This document shows, piece after piece, positions 44,912 through 54,966 of a stretch of DNA of 64,000 nt. Under the pieces are notes generated by a model. The model made no database searches. It was not told where the DNA came from and was given only the letters and a program-made list of their open reading frames with translations. Origin of the DNA: Lenzites betulinus (taxonomy: Eukaryota; Basidiomycota; Agaricomycetes; Polyporales; Polyporaceae); NCBI GenBank assembly GCA_022264855.1, contig JABYQU010000018.1:186001-250000 (forward strand). The letters are read 5' to 3'. Both the position numbers and the translations under genes were made by a program. Positions within the stretch are counted from its first letter, which is position 1, and each line of letters begins with the position of its first letter.

Positions 44912-45943
44912 ATGCCTTCTCACTCCACTCCCATCCCTGAACCTGGTCATTCTGACAGGTTTGCTCACATCTACTCTTTTTATACTCATATTAGTCGGGA
45001 CCGCGTATTCCCCCACTATCCCCCAGGCTCTACCCTCCCCTCAGGCACAATCTGTGTCACCAAGGTCCCTGCTCCCTGGGACCCCAGCACCACAGTGGAC
45101 TTCTTCCTCTTCAGGGACACACAGGTCACCCAGGAAGGCGGGCCAGCCCAGCATGGCATCACAGCCCTTCTGTTTGAGCCAGACCCCTGCCCTGAGCTGC
45201 ACCCAGTCCAGCCTGACCACCCTTCTGACCAGCCCCCCAGCCAGTCCCCCAACTTCTTCCCTGGACCTACCTCATACCAGTTTGTCATCTCCAGATCTCC
45301 CTCCCTGGCAGCGCCCACACCCCCTTCCACCCCCAGGGACCTTCTCGCGGAACTGGCCCAGACCCAACCAGAGCTCACCTTGGACTATGCCGAAGAACTG
45401 GCCGCAGCCCTCAACCAGGCTGCCCTTCAGAACCAGCGTCCACCCACCCCAGGGCCTGTTCCACCACCCCTACCTCAGACCCATACACAAGCGCCCCAGA
45501 GGAGCCCATCAACCCCGGGTACCACATCCCCTGTAGTCTCCTCCATCAACAGCTCGGGCAGTGACCTTGCAGACTTCGAGACGGACTCAGACACTTACAT
45601 ACCCCGTCCCTACAACCTCCGCCCTCGCCCCGTTCGTGCCCCTGTGCCCTTCTACTCGAGGAAGACCACTCGTGGCCGGCCCATGACGCGCCTCCCTACC
45701 CCACTTCCCCGTGCCCATAAGGCGGACCTCGCCCTCCATGAGATCGAGCTCAAGGCGCTCGTCGGTCTGCTCGAGGTGCCAGCCCGCCTCTGGAGCCGCA
45801 CAGAGCGCCACTTCATTCGTACTACCACTCGGTCCCTCCGCCGCGCAGCTACCGGTGGCCTCGGACACGGAGAGGCGGCCACCACCTACGACTCGGACCT
45901 TAGCATGTCCGACATACTTACTGACTCCGCTACCCTGCTTTGA
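44912..45943 (+). CDS. accessory ORF A of giant element, unknown
   Basis: 343 aa with no domain I recognise. The N-terminal 90 residues look foldable (RFAHIYSFYTHISRDRVFPH, GTICVTKVPAPWDPSTTVDF, FFLFRDTQVTQ). The middle is Pro/Gln/Ser-rich, and the C-terminal part is basic: YIPRPYNLRPRPVRAPVPFY, then RTTTRSLRRAATGG, ending in an acidic tail. The phrase PYNLRPRPVR resembles the short basic motifs near Gag or integrase ends of some retroelements. It is preceded by its own TATA box and is far from gag and pol, so it may be expressed separately. Confidence 0.6.
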   Translation: MPSHSTPIPEPGHSDRFAHIYSFYTHISRDRVFPHYPPGSTLPSGTICVTKVPAPWDPSTTVDFFLFRDTQVTQEGGPAQHGITALLFEPDPCPELHPVQPDHPSDQPPSQSPNFFPGPTSYQFVISRSPSLAAPTPPSTPRDLLAELAQTQPELTLDYAEELAAALNQAALQNQRPPTPGPVPPPLPQTHTQAPQRSPSTPGTTSPVVSSINSSGSDLADFETDSDTYIPRPYNLRPRPVRAPVPFYSRKTTRGRPMTRLPTPLPRAHKADLALHEIELKALVGLLEVPARLWSRTERHFIRTTTRSLRRAATGGLGHGEAATTYDSDLSMSDILTDSATLL

Positions 45944-46844
45944 ACCCCACCATAACCTGCTTACCCGAGTCTCTCACCGGCCAGAACCATATTTATGACT
46001 GTGCTATCTATTCTCCCAGCCCACCTATGCACTCCAAACTCATATATATTCGCCCCGTTCGTATCTAAGATCCTCCCTTGTACTTATGCGCTTCCCCCTA
46101 TGCCACATCCCTTCGGACCTCTTGTACAGCGCCGGACGCCTCCCCTGTTCCGTTCCGATACCCAAGGACTTTTATAAAATACTTTGCACGTGCATCCAAC
46201 CGGACAAGCGAGCGCATACGGGCCGACTCGAGCCAACGGGCCCGAGCCGGAACCTCGCACACGCTCCCCCACCCGATGCATGCACACGCGCGGGCCGAAG
46301 AAGCAAGAAAACAAGAAAGGAAAGGAACGTACCTTGGGCGGCGTGCACGCGCACGCCGCCGAGCGAGAATGAGACCTCCTGGGACGACGAAACACGCTCA
46401 TTGGGGCAGGAGAGACGGCTGAGAAGACAGGACGGAAGGAGATGAACGAAAAGGGAGCAGCGACTAACAGACGACGGACGCGCGTCACCTCTGGCGCGCC
46501 CGCGAAACCACAAGACTACGGACAGGATTGAACGGCGAGTTATTAGACCGCAAAAACCTGGCAAAACGAACGAAAAATCATCAGTAAATACGACGGCGGG
46601 CGGCACCCGCGCACACGAACAAACACCCCGCCAACACGTCAACAACTTCCCGCCCGAGGGCAGAAAAGCGTGGCATGGGGCAAGAGGCGACGAGCGACGC
46701 GGCCGGGCTTGTCCGCCGCCGTCGCTGCTGTACGAAACCAAGAAGAAGAGGGGTTAGTACTTACCGGAGACGCGCGGCACCCCGCGGTGACCCCAGTTCC
46801 CACCCAACAGGCCCCACTACGCGAAACGTCGAGCTTGGTGAGCC

Positions 46845-47075
46845 GGGGGCGACGAGGTAGCGAGGATGAGGGCGACGAGGTAGCAAGGACGGCGAGGACG
46901 AGGGCGTGAACGAGACCAGCGAGGACGACGAGGCCGGCAAAGGCGACCAGCGACGACGAAGGCGGGCGAGAATGAGGACGAGGAGGCCGGCGAGGACGAC
47001 CAGCAAGAACGAAGGTGACGAGGGCAGCGAGGGCGAGGACGAGGACAGCGAGGAAGGACGAGAGGGTCGTGGCAT
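46845..47075 (+). repeat. purine-rich degenerate minisatellite
   Basis: Repeated GCGAGGACGAGG-like units with variation over about 230 bp (GACGAGGTAGCGAGGATGAGGG etc. in pieces), Gly/Asp/Glu/Arg-coding on one strand. Likely slippage-prone. Confidence 0.6.
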
Positions 47076-47533
47076 AGCAAAACGAGACGCGCCGCCTACC
47101 GCAGCAAACTTGGGCGCGGGCGCCTACCGCCACGCGCACGCACAACCCCGATTAGGAAGTGCGCGCGCGCGCGCGAGCAGGCCCGATTGGGCGCGCTGAC
47201 TAACGCGCTTATGTCAGCACCAAATGGGGAAGGCTTACACAAGCACGCACCGACTACTATATACGGCTATGTGACGTATGAAGCTGACGTCACCACTCCA
47301 GCCCTGGCCCACGCACGCGACCGCTCACGCTGCTTACCTCATATTACTAAATCGGGCAAGCATACTCGAACGAATGTGCACGCCCGCGTATACACAGAGA
47401 ACAAAATGCCTAACAAATCATCGATAAATAGAAATAACTCAGTAACGGACCCCTGGCACAGATAAAACGACCGTAAGACCGGCGAAGCCTCAGAACAATT
47501 AAACGAAAAATATTCGGACCACCAGGAAGCTCC

Positions 47534-47631
47534 CAAAATCACAGGAAAATCACAGAAAAATCACAGAAAAATCACAGAAAATCACAGAAAATCACAGAAA
47601 ATCACAGAAAATCACAGAAAATCACAGGAAA
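47534..47631 (+). repeat. 10-11-bp tandem repeat
   Basis: About nine head-to-tail units of AAAATCACAG with A or G spacer bases. It lies just before the TATA box of the next small ORF. Confidence 0.9.
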
Positions 47632-47706
47632 ATACAGTGCTCCTAACGACCATCAAAATAGCAGTGTGCATAGCCAAACAGTCTCAGTACAGCCTTGTAA
47701 CAAGAT

Positions 47707-47714
47707 ATATATAA
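47707..47714 (+). promoter_or_regulatory. internal TATA box
   Basis: TATATAAG within AGATATATATAAGGACC, about 125 bp before the ATG at 47835. Confidence 0.45.
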
Positions 47715-47834
47715 GGACCAGCACTTCAGCACAGACCTTCAGACCCATCGATTCCACCATTTACCCAGCCATTGCCATCACTTATCATCACATCCATCCC
47801 ATCTACCAACCCGTGGCCTTATCTATCACTCATC

Positions 47835-48065
47835 ATGAAGAACGCTGTATTGGAAAGCAAATTACAAGACATAGAACGAGCAGAAAGACAGCGCCGCCGG
47901 CAGGTTGCTGGAGTACTAAGCAAACAGAGAAAGACGAAGAACACCCGTCAAGAAATCATCCAGCGAATGATCAGAAACGCAAGGTCTGCAGTCTATGCAC
48001 GGGATCGAGAAGCACGCCGCCCGACCAGCTGCTGTTGTAGGAATGATACATCAGGAACCGGCTAA
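47835..48065 (+). CDS. accessory ORF B, interrupted small basic protein
   Basis: 76 aa, strongly basic and helical: KLQDIERAERQRRRQVAG then KQRKTKNTRQEIIQRMIRN. The last seven codons already lie in the foldback element that starts at 48044, so the original C-terminus is lost. After the foldback element (from 50402) sequence of the same retroelement continues, with an open frame reading DYIRWWPDLWNLDG in a different phase. Joining across the insertion is not simply in frame, so an intron or further damage is involved. Function unknown. Confidence 0.45.
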   Translation: MKNAVLESKLQDIERAERQRRRQVAGVLSKQRKTKNTRQEIIQRMIRNARSAVYARDREARRPTSCCCRNDTSGTG

Positions 48066-48678
48066 TGGCGTGCGCCGTGATACAAAGTAAACCGGCTGGT
48101 TTCGTGATGTATCACGAAACCTCCGGAACCTCCGAAAAGGGCCCCGGGACCTTCCTAATTAGGCAGGTAGCCCCGGGGAGGCCTGTTATCTCCCCAGAGA
48201 TAACAGATATGTCCAGATCTGGCTGATTATGTCTTATCTCCTTAGATTGACTTCTTATCTCATCTCCCTGGCCTCAATAGCCTCGCTATCTGGGCGCTTA
48301 TTTTGCGTTTTGGTGCGCACATCCTCCTCCTTCCTCCCCCCCTGGCTCACTCAGTTTATACCCAATCAGGCTCCATGTAGGCTTGTTCCAAACACGTTTT
48401 AAAAGCAAAAAATCGTATATAGGTTTCAAAGGACACAGATAAGTACTCACATATGCAATATAGGTACTACTAGGGCAATCAAAGCGACGCAAAATAGGCA
48501 ATAGCTCGACCGTTTCGCGTCGTGCAGATGCGCGCAAGGGCTCCCTAGAATTATGCGTGCAGCGCGGTTCTAACGAGCCCTTGCACGCGCGAAACGGCCC
48601 AGGCGTTCCCGAGGTATGCACTCTCCTCCCAGACAGCAGCACACCTGGGAGCATCTGGGCCATTTCTCCTCCAATACC
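48044..48678 (+). repeat. left TIR of foldback element
   Basis: Pairs with 49768-50401 in reverse complement. Recognisable shared blocks are GTGATACAAAGTAAACCGGC near the outer end and GGGCCATTTCTCC at the inner end. Confidence 0.85.
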
Positions 48679-49767
48679 CGTCGGACAGCCCTGATATTTT
48701 ATCTGCAGATGCTCTACCACTATCAAGACACACTGGTATAGTTAAACACCCAAACTGGAGGGCTTTCAAGACGTCCTAAAGCCACTTTCAGAACATATCC
48801 CCCCCCCTTCCCTTCGCTTTTCCTTCTCCATCCTGCACAGCTGCGCCAGCGCTCTCCACACCTACATATGTATTCCACACACATTCCTGTATATACAAGA
48901 TCTCAGGATGCCTCGACCTAAAATGAATACCATATTCGCATTTTTCATTCCCCAAAGCCTGCCCTGTGGGCGCCCTACATATCCCAATTGTGTCATATAA
49001 ACACCTAGGACATGTAGCTACAGTATGTAGCTCTCCAATGCAAAAAGAATGATGACAATCGCTGAAGAAATGAATGAGATATTAGTTTTAGACTGATAGT
49101 GTACCTACTTTATGCTTACCAGTGCCCCGGTGCTGTGAGACGCGTCTCACACTGTCTTGCAGTATACAGCTGTGCAGTAACACAGTCTACTCACATCAGA
49201 CACATCTCATGTAGCTCGCTCAGTTCTCCACCGAATATTATGATCCAAGCTGTGTTCTGTGCGTATTTCTGACGTGGATACAATGGTATAGTTTATTTTA
49301 TTATCGCTTGCCTGGATCATTTGCTATGAAGCATTCCATACCCACACTGATAAGGGACTAGAAGCATGAGTTCGACGCCGATTACAATATGGAAGGCGTC
49401 GTTAGATGCGGGTATTCTGGAGGAACACATTCAAAGAAGAACCAACAGGATAGCATGAGTGCTTACAAAGATATTGAGGTCTCAGTCTGAATATGAGTTC
49501 ATAGTCGCTTTTTTGTACTTCAGGAAGTTCTGCATGCATTTAGGGGCTGTAAAGCGGTGGGAAAATATATTGTATGTGTCCAGTAACATGTGGGGTATGT
49601 ATAACAAGTTACAGGGCTGTATGCATGGATGGAAAAGGGGGAGTGGAGGCCCTGGGTGGGTGGCCACAGCACACCCTCCCTGGCTCAAATCATAGTCTAC
49701 AAAAGCACAGAATGTACTTCAATACATTAGTACAAGGTGTACACAAATTTGGAGAGAGGTTTGTTAA

Positions 49768-50401
49768 GTATTGAAGGAGAAATGGCCCAGGTGCTTCCAG
49801 ATGTGCTGCTCTCTGGGAGGAGAGCGCATAACTCAGGAACGCCTGGGTCGTTTTGCGCGCGCAAGGGCTCGTTAGAACCGCGCTGCACGCACGGTTCTAA
49901 CGCGTCCTTTTGCGCATCTGCGCGACGCGAAATGGGAGAGCTATCGCTCGTTTTATGTCGCTTTGATCGCTCTACTAGTACCTGTACTGCATATATAAGT
50001 ACCTACCTGTGCCCTTTGAAACCTATGTACGATTTTTCGCCTTGAAAACGCCTTTTGAACGAGCCATAGTAGAGCTGCAACAGATGAGAAATGAGTGCGC
50101 TAGCAGAGGAGGAAGGGGGAGGATGTGCGCACCAAAACGCCAAATAAGCGCCCAGATAGCGAGGCTATTGAGGCCAGGGAGATGAGATAAGAAGTCAATC
50201 TAAGGAGATAAGACATAATCAGCCAGATCTGGACATATCTGTTATCTCTGGGGAGATAACAGGCCTCCCCGGGGCTACCTGCCTAATTAGGAAGGTCCCG
50301 GGGCCCTTTTCGGAGGTTCCGGAGGTTTCGTGATACATCACGAAACCAGCCGGTTTACTTTGTATCACGGCGCACGCCATTAGCCGGTTCCTGATGTATC
50401 A
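49768..50401 (-). repeat. right TIR of foldback element
   Basis: Inverted copy of 48044-48678, ending CCTGATGTATCA. Small substitutions are spread along the arm. Confidence 0.85.
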
Positions 50402-50860
50402 GGACTACATCAGATGGTGGCCCGACCTTTGGAACCTCGACGGGCCGCAAACGAGGGAGACGGAGCAACTAGCATATGCGATAACCGAGACAGATCGTAT
50501 CTATGACTGTGGGGCGGCTAGCCTAACTATGTTCACACACCCTATCAGACACCAAGTAGTGTACATCCGCCGCAATGGGAGACCTCCGCACGGTGCCCGC
50601 ACTCAGACACATACCGGGGCCATCTATTACGATGGAGGGACACACCATGGAGAGCGACAAGGAGTGGCGAAAGACACGACGGTCATACACAAACACCTAT
50701 AAGCGCGCACCACAAATGATGCGAGATCAGCGGAGATCCTCGACAACAGCCGAGGCTCCAAGAGATCTCTGATTGTCGATCCTACTAGCAAGAAGCGCTG
50801 GCTAGCAATGTATATATCAAGACCTCATGCTTCCTCCCCGACATCAGATCACCGCCCCGC
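50402..50860. other. retroelement sequence after the foldback insertion
   Basis: Open on the plus strand to 50702 (RWWPDLWNLDGPQTRETEQ, then IRHQVVYIRRNGRPP), probably the displaced 3' half of accessory ORF B or an unrelated exon. A TATA-like TATATAT at 50811-50817 lies about 45 bp before the next ATG. Confidence 0.4.
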
Positions 50861-51418
50861 ATGACCTCCCCGACTACTGCCTCCGCTGAGCTCCCCGCCT
50901 GCATTGTCTTTGCGCTGGAGGAGTACAGCATGCTCCTGTACGACGGAGGGCCTGACGACTGTGACGTGTACCTCCGCTCTCACATCCGCCTCTTCAAACC
51001 CTTCCCCGCAGAGCAAGCAATTGGCTTTGTGGGGTATGTCGACCGCATTGTCCAGTACCAGCAGGACTTCGCCGTCCTCGCTGTTCTCCCACAACACTGC
51101 CCGGGACAGCAGGTCCTCCTCGCTGTCCGCTACCGCAAATTGGGGGGCATATCCGGATACCTGGCCACAATCGTCGCCAAACTCCGTGGCGTGGCCGGGT
51201 ACCTCCACCCAAACAACACGCGCGCGATTCCGATTGAAGACCCGCTACCCCCGTTAAGTCCGGCGCTGCAGAGCCGTTGGTTCGTGGAGCTCCCGTCCAC
51301 AATGCCCATGCTATGGGTTGGAACGTCGTACGTCACTGCCAGTCACAAACATGCCTGCCCACTGAAGACACCTCCAGACGGCGGAAGTAGCTATGCATGT
51401 ATCCCCCGCATATATTGA
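50861..51418 (+). CDS. accessory ORF C of giant element, unknown
   Basis: 185 aa, no recognised domain. It looks like a compact globular protein: ACIVFALEEYSMLLYDGGPD, then DVYLRSHIRLFKPFPAEQ, AIGFVGYVDRIVQYQQDFAV, LAVLPQHCPGQQVLLAVRYR and GYLATIVAKLRGVAGYLHP. Alternating hydrophobic residues suggest beta strands. It has low Pro/Ser bias, unlike ORF A. It lies about 100 bp before the pol ORF and behind a TATA-like sequence. It could be a captured host gene or an element-specific regulator. Confidence 0.6.
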   Translation: MTSPTTASAELPACIVFALEEYSMLLYDGGPDDCDVYLRSHIRLFKPFPAEQAIGFVGYVDRIVQYQQDFAVLAVLPQHCPGQQVLLAVRYRKLGGISGYLATIVAKLRGVAGYLHPNNTRAIPIEDPLPPLSPALQSRWFVELPSTMPMLWVGTSYVTASHKHACPLKTPPDGGSSYACIPRIY

Positions 51419-51523
51419 ATCCCTTGCATGAGAAGTCTCGTCCTGCCACGACGTTAAACTAGCAACCTGCCCACCTACCAACCCACCATATATCTCCCCA
51501 CGTACACACCACATAGCAGCATA

Positions 51524-54500
51524 ATGCATCCGCCAGAGAGGCGACCATTGGTCTTTCTAATAATTGAAGACATGAGCGACCTGGCAGAGGACCCACTCCA
51601 TCCTGAAGTCAACTCCGCAGGCGGAAGTCCGGCAGAAGTTCTTGGGGCCTATAAACCAGTAGACCGACGTATCAAGCCCATTCCCGGTGTCTTCCCAGAG
51701 GAAGCACGTGTCATACGACAGATTCCCAAAGACCCTCTAAAGACACTACCCCCACTCCCGCCGCAACCACCAGACTTTCAACCCTCTTTGAAACTCACGG
51801 CTGAACGGATTGAAGAAATGAAAATCAATGACAATGGCTACCTATGGCCAGAAGAAGAGAAACTTTTCAAACATATTTTTCAACTTAACGAGCGGGTTCT
51901 CGCATTTGAAGAATCGGACCGTGGCACCTTCCGCGAAGACTACTTCTCCCCTTACATTATTCCTACTATCCCACACGTACCCTGGGTCGAGAAGAACATA
52001 CCCATTCCTCCAGGCATCCGTGAACAAGTCATTGAGCTCATGAAGGGGAAACTAGATGCTGGAGTCTACGAACGATGCCAGTCATCATACCGATCCAAGT
52101 GGTTCTGCGTACTCAAGAAGAATGGGAAGCTTCGACTCGTACATGACCTACAGCCACTCAACGCCATCACAATCCGCGATGCAGGCCTCCCTCCAAGCCT
52201 AGACGACTTCGTAGAACCATTTGCCGGACGACAATGCTACACAGTTCTAGACTTATTCTGGGCCTTTGACGCACGCAAGCTCAATCCAGTCAGCCGAGAC
52301 CTGACTGCCTTCCAGTCTCCGCTAGGCCTGCTCCGCCTGACTTCAATGCCCATGGGCTTCACCAACTCTCCGGCAGAGTTCCAAGCATGCATGACATTTG
52401 TTTTACAAGATGAAATTCCAGATGTGGCCAACGTTTTTATTGATGACCTCCCAATCAAAGGACCTGCAACACAGTATCTTGACGACACAGGACATCCAGA
52501 AACCATCAAACAGAATCCCGGAATTCGCCGCTTCATTTGGGAACATGCAAATGATGTTCACCGGATTCTGCATCGAGTAGGGCAGGCAGGAATCACCTTT
52601 TCAGGTCTCAAGGCGCAAATCTGTAGGCCCGAAGTAGTTATCGTAGGCCAGAAATGCACACCAACTGGACGCAAGCCGGAAGACGACAAAGTGCAGAAGG
52701 TCACCAACTGGCCACCCCCACAGAATGTGAAAGAAGTTCGAGGGTTCATAGGACTCTGCGGGACTGTCCGGATCTGGATTCAGGACTTCTCGGAGCGTGT
52801 CCGCCCTCTGAGGGAGCTCACTCTGAAAGGGGCTGAATTTGTCTGGGACGATCGAAGACAGCACGCATTCGAGGAACTGAAAGATCTTGTAACCTCAGCC
52901 CCAGCACTCCGTCCCATCGACTACACCTCTACCAACCCAGTAATTCTCTCGGTAGACTCAAGCAAATATGCCGTAGGGTTCATCCTCTCCCAAATTGACG
53001 ATGAAGGTTGGAGGCGTCCGGCCCGGTATGGGTCCTTACCAATGAATGCCACAGAGGCAAACTACAGCCAGCCGAAGTTGGAACTGTATGGACTATACCG
53101 AGCACTTCGGCGGTGGAGACTGTACCTTGTAGGAGTCAAAACCTTGCACGTGGAAGTTGACGCCAAGTACATCAAGGGGATGCTTAATGAGCCAGACCTG
53201 CAGCCCAATGCCACCCTCAATCGCTGGATTCAGGGGATCTTGCTCTTTGACTTCAAGCTTATACATGTCCCTGCCACTCAGCATAAAGGACCAGATGCAC
53301 TGTCGCGACGCCCACTGGGAGAAGGAGAAGAGATAGAGGACGACAATGGGGAAGACTGGCTGGAGAACATTGCACTATATGCAGGACTCAACTATGAGGA
53401 GGTACAAAGACAGTATGGAGGCAGACAACCTACCCCAACGACACAAAGCCCGGCTACATATGTCACCACGAACACCACACAGGATGCCACCCTCCAACAT
53501 ATATTCCACTTTCTAGACACTCTAGAAGTTCCAGATTTCCCCACGGCCTCATCACGTGCCAAATTCCTCCGCAAATGCCAACAATACTTTGTTAAGGATG
53601 GACGACTCTACCGAAGGCATCGACACCGCATACCCACCCGTGTTATCCTAGCAGCCGAGGAAAGACTCAGAATACTAGAGGAAGCCCATGATCAGCTTGG
53701 ACATAAAGGAGCAAAAGCGACCTTTGAAACAATCCGCATGCGCTTCTTCTGGCCCTTCTACTACTCAGATGTTCGACAGCATGTAAGCTCATGCCGGGAA
53801 TGTCAAGTTCGGAGCACACGCAAAGTAGAAGTCCCTCTCACTATCTCCACACCAGTCGACCTTTTCCACAAAGTCTATATGGACATCATGTTCATGCCCA
53901 AGGCGCAAGGGTACACCTGTATTGTTGCTTGTCGGGACGATCTTTCGGGTGTTACAGAGACCAGGGCTCTACGACGGGCAAGTTCCAAGGAAGTTGCCAA
54001 GTTTTTCTGGGAGCAGATTATCTGCCGATACGGAGCTGTCCACCAGGTTGTCACAGACAATGGGTCCGAGACAAAAGGAGCCTTTGAGATTCTTGTAACA
54101 AAATACAACATACACCACATTCGGATCTCGGCATACAACTCTAAAGCCAATGGTGTGGTGGAAAGGGGACACTTCACCCTTCGTGAAGCACTTATCAAAT
54201 CCTGCAAAGGAGAGATCTCCCGATGGCCCGAACTTCTGCCGCATGCACAGTTTGCTGACCGGATCACCATTCGGCGCTCCACTGGGTTTAGCCCCTACTT
54301 TCTGCTCCATGGAGTTCACCCAGCACTGCCGATGGACCTCCGTGAATCCACTTTCATGGTGCAAGGCTTTGAGCCTGGCATATCCCACACCCAACTCCTA
54401 GCGCTGCGCATACAACAGCTAGAGCGTCGACCAGAGGACATCTCACGAGCCGCAAAGGTCCTCCAGAAGACCCGCCTAGCATCTAAGGAACACTTTGAAG

Positions 54501-54925
54501 CCCGATTCGCCTACCGTCTGCAACGAACATCATTCACAGCTGGAGATCTGGTACTTGTACGGAATACTGCCATAGAACGGGAGATGAACCGAAAGCACAA
54601 ACCTCGGTACCTGGGCCCATACCAAGTGGTCCGACAGACACGAAATGGGGCATATGTCATCAAAGAACTCAATGGGGATGTCTCTCGTGAGAGCGTGGCA
54701 GCCTTCAGACTCTTGGCCTATGACCCATCTGGAAGACACCTTGCAGAGATACAAACGGACCCGATCAGCATGATTGGTGAAGGAGCATTGCAAAGACAGG
54801 GACACCAACGGACAACCATTGAGGAAGATCTGGACAGCGACACAGATAATGAGCCAGACGAGGGATCAGACACAGAGCCAGAGGAGTTCCCAGTCAGCCA
54901 TCGAACAAGAAGCCACCACCCCTGA
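51524..54925 (+). CDS. Pol: reverse transcriptase, RNase H, integrase
   Basis: 1133 aa, one uninterrupted frame. RT at about residues 190-370: KWFCVLKKNGKLRLVHDLQP, TSMPMGFTNSPAEFQ and the catalytic NVFIDDLPIKG (F-I-D-D at 304-307 in place of the usual Y-x-D-D). RNase H from about 470 (VILSVDSSKYAVGFILSQ; conserved ANYSQPKLELYGL). Integrase: HHCC zinc finger HDQLGHKGAKATFETIRMRF to SSCRECQ at about 720-760, catalytic Asp in YMDIMFMP, Asp in VTDNGSETKG and Glu in NGVVERGH (34 residues between the last two), then a GPY-type module, PRYLGPYQVVRQTRNGAYVI. There is no protease and no chromodomain; the tail is acidic. RT-RH-IN order is that of Ty3/Gypsy. Confidence 0.95.
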   Translation: MHPPERRPLVFLIIEDMSDLAEDPLHPEVNSAGGSPAEVLGAYKPVDRRIKPIPGVFPEEARVIRQIPKDPLKTLPPLPPQPPDFQPSLKLTAERIEEMKINDNGYLWPEEEKLFKHIFQLNERVLAFEESDRGTFREDYFSPYIIPTIPHVPWVEKNIPIPPGIREQVIELMKGKLDAGVYERCQSSYRSKWFCVLKKNGKLRLVHDLQPLNAITIRDAGLPPSLDDFVEPFAGRQCYTVLDLFWAFDARKLNPVSRDLTAFQSPLGLLRLTSMPMGFTNSPAEFQACMTFVLQDEIPDVANVFIDDLPIKGPATQYLDDTGHPETIKQNPGIRRFIWEHANDVHRILHRVGQAGITFSGLKAQICRPEVVIVGQKCTPTGRKPEDDKVQKVTNWPPPQNVKEVRGFIGLCGTVRIWIQDFSERVRPLRELTLKGAEFVWDDRRQHAFEELKDLVTSAPALRPIDYTSTNPVILSVDSSKYAVGFILSQIDDEGWRRPARYGSLPMNATEANYSQPKLELYGLYRALRRWRLYLVGVKTLHVEVDAKYIKGMLNEPDLQPNATLNRWIQGILLFDFKLIHVPATQHKGPDALSRRPLGEGEEIEDDNGEDWLENIALYAGLNYEEVQRQYGGRQPTPTTQSPATYVTTNTTQDATLQHIFHFLDTLEVPDFPTASSRAKFLRKCQQYFVKDGRLYRRHRHRIPTRVILAAEERLRILEEAHDQLGHKGAKATFETIRMRFFWPFYYSDVRQHVSSCRECQVRSTRKVEVPLTISTPVDLFHKVYMDIMFMPKAQGYTCIVACRDDLSGVTETRALRRASSKEVAKFFWEQIICRYGAVHQVVTDNGSETKGAFEILVTKYNIHHIRISAYNSKANGVVERGHFTLREALIKSCKGEISRWPELLPHAQFADRITIRRSTGFSPYFLLHGVHPALPMDLRESTFMVQGFEPGISHTQLLALRIQQLERRPEDISRAAKVLQKTRLASKEHFEARFAYRLQRTSFTAGDLVLVRNTAIEREMNRKHKPRYLGPYQVVRQTRNGAYVIKELNGDVSRESVAAFRLLAYDPSGRHLAEIQTDPISMIGEGALQRQGHQRTTIEEDLDSDTDNEPDEGSDTEPEEFPVSHRTRSHHP

Positions 54926-54952
54926 ATATCTGACGACCGAGGACGGCCGTTA

Positions 54953-54966
54953 AACTGTGGGGCGGA
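54953..54966 (+). promoter_or_regulatory. polypurine tract before 3' LTR
   Basis: AACTGTGGGGCGGA lies directly before the 3' LTR; its G/A-rich end fits a plus-strand primer. Confidence 0.45.

Larger units (their letters stand above)
45944..47706. other. GC-rich, repeat-bearing internal segment
   Basis: Gene-free by my reading. Contains very CpG-rich DNA (46100-47200), a purine-rich minisatellite-like tract, and an 11-bp tandem array. Long frames on the minus strand here are compositional by-products of the purine tract. Confidence 0.45.
48044..50401. mobile_element. 2.36-kb foldback element, long TIRs
   Basis: The left end TGATACATCAGGAACCGG is mirrored exactly at the right end. The inverted repeats extend inward about 635 bp (48044-48678 and 49768-50401) with few differences. 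The arms hold further palindromes, for example GGTTTCGTGAT/ATCACGAAACC and GTTATCTC/GAGATAAC. The 1.1-kb centre is AT-rich and shows no transposase. A short imperfect direct repeat (AGGA at both borders, AGGAAT versus AGGACT) may be the target duplication. It is a non-autonomous DNA element sitting inside the retrotransposon. Confidence 0.8.

Noticed and set aside
46084..47145. Long minus-strand frames (up to 189 codons) in the GC-rich middle of the giant element
   Set aside because: They mirror the purine-rich repeat on the other strand; composition is extremely biased (Ser, Arg, Leu, Pro) with no family features.
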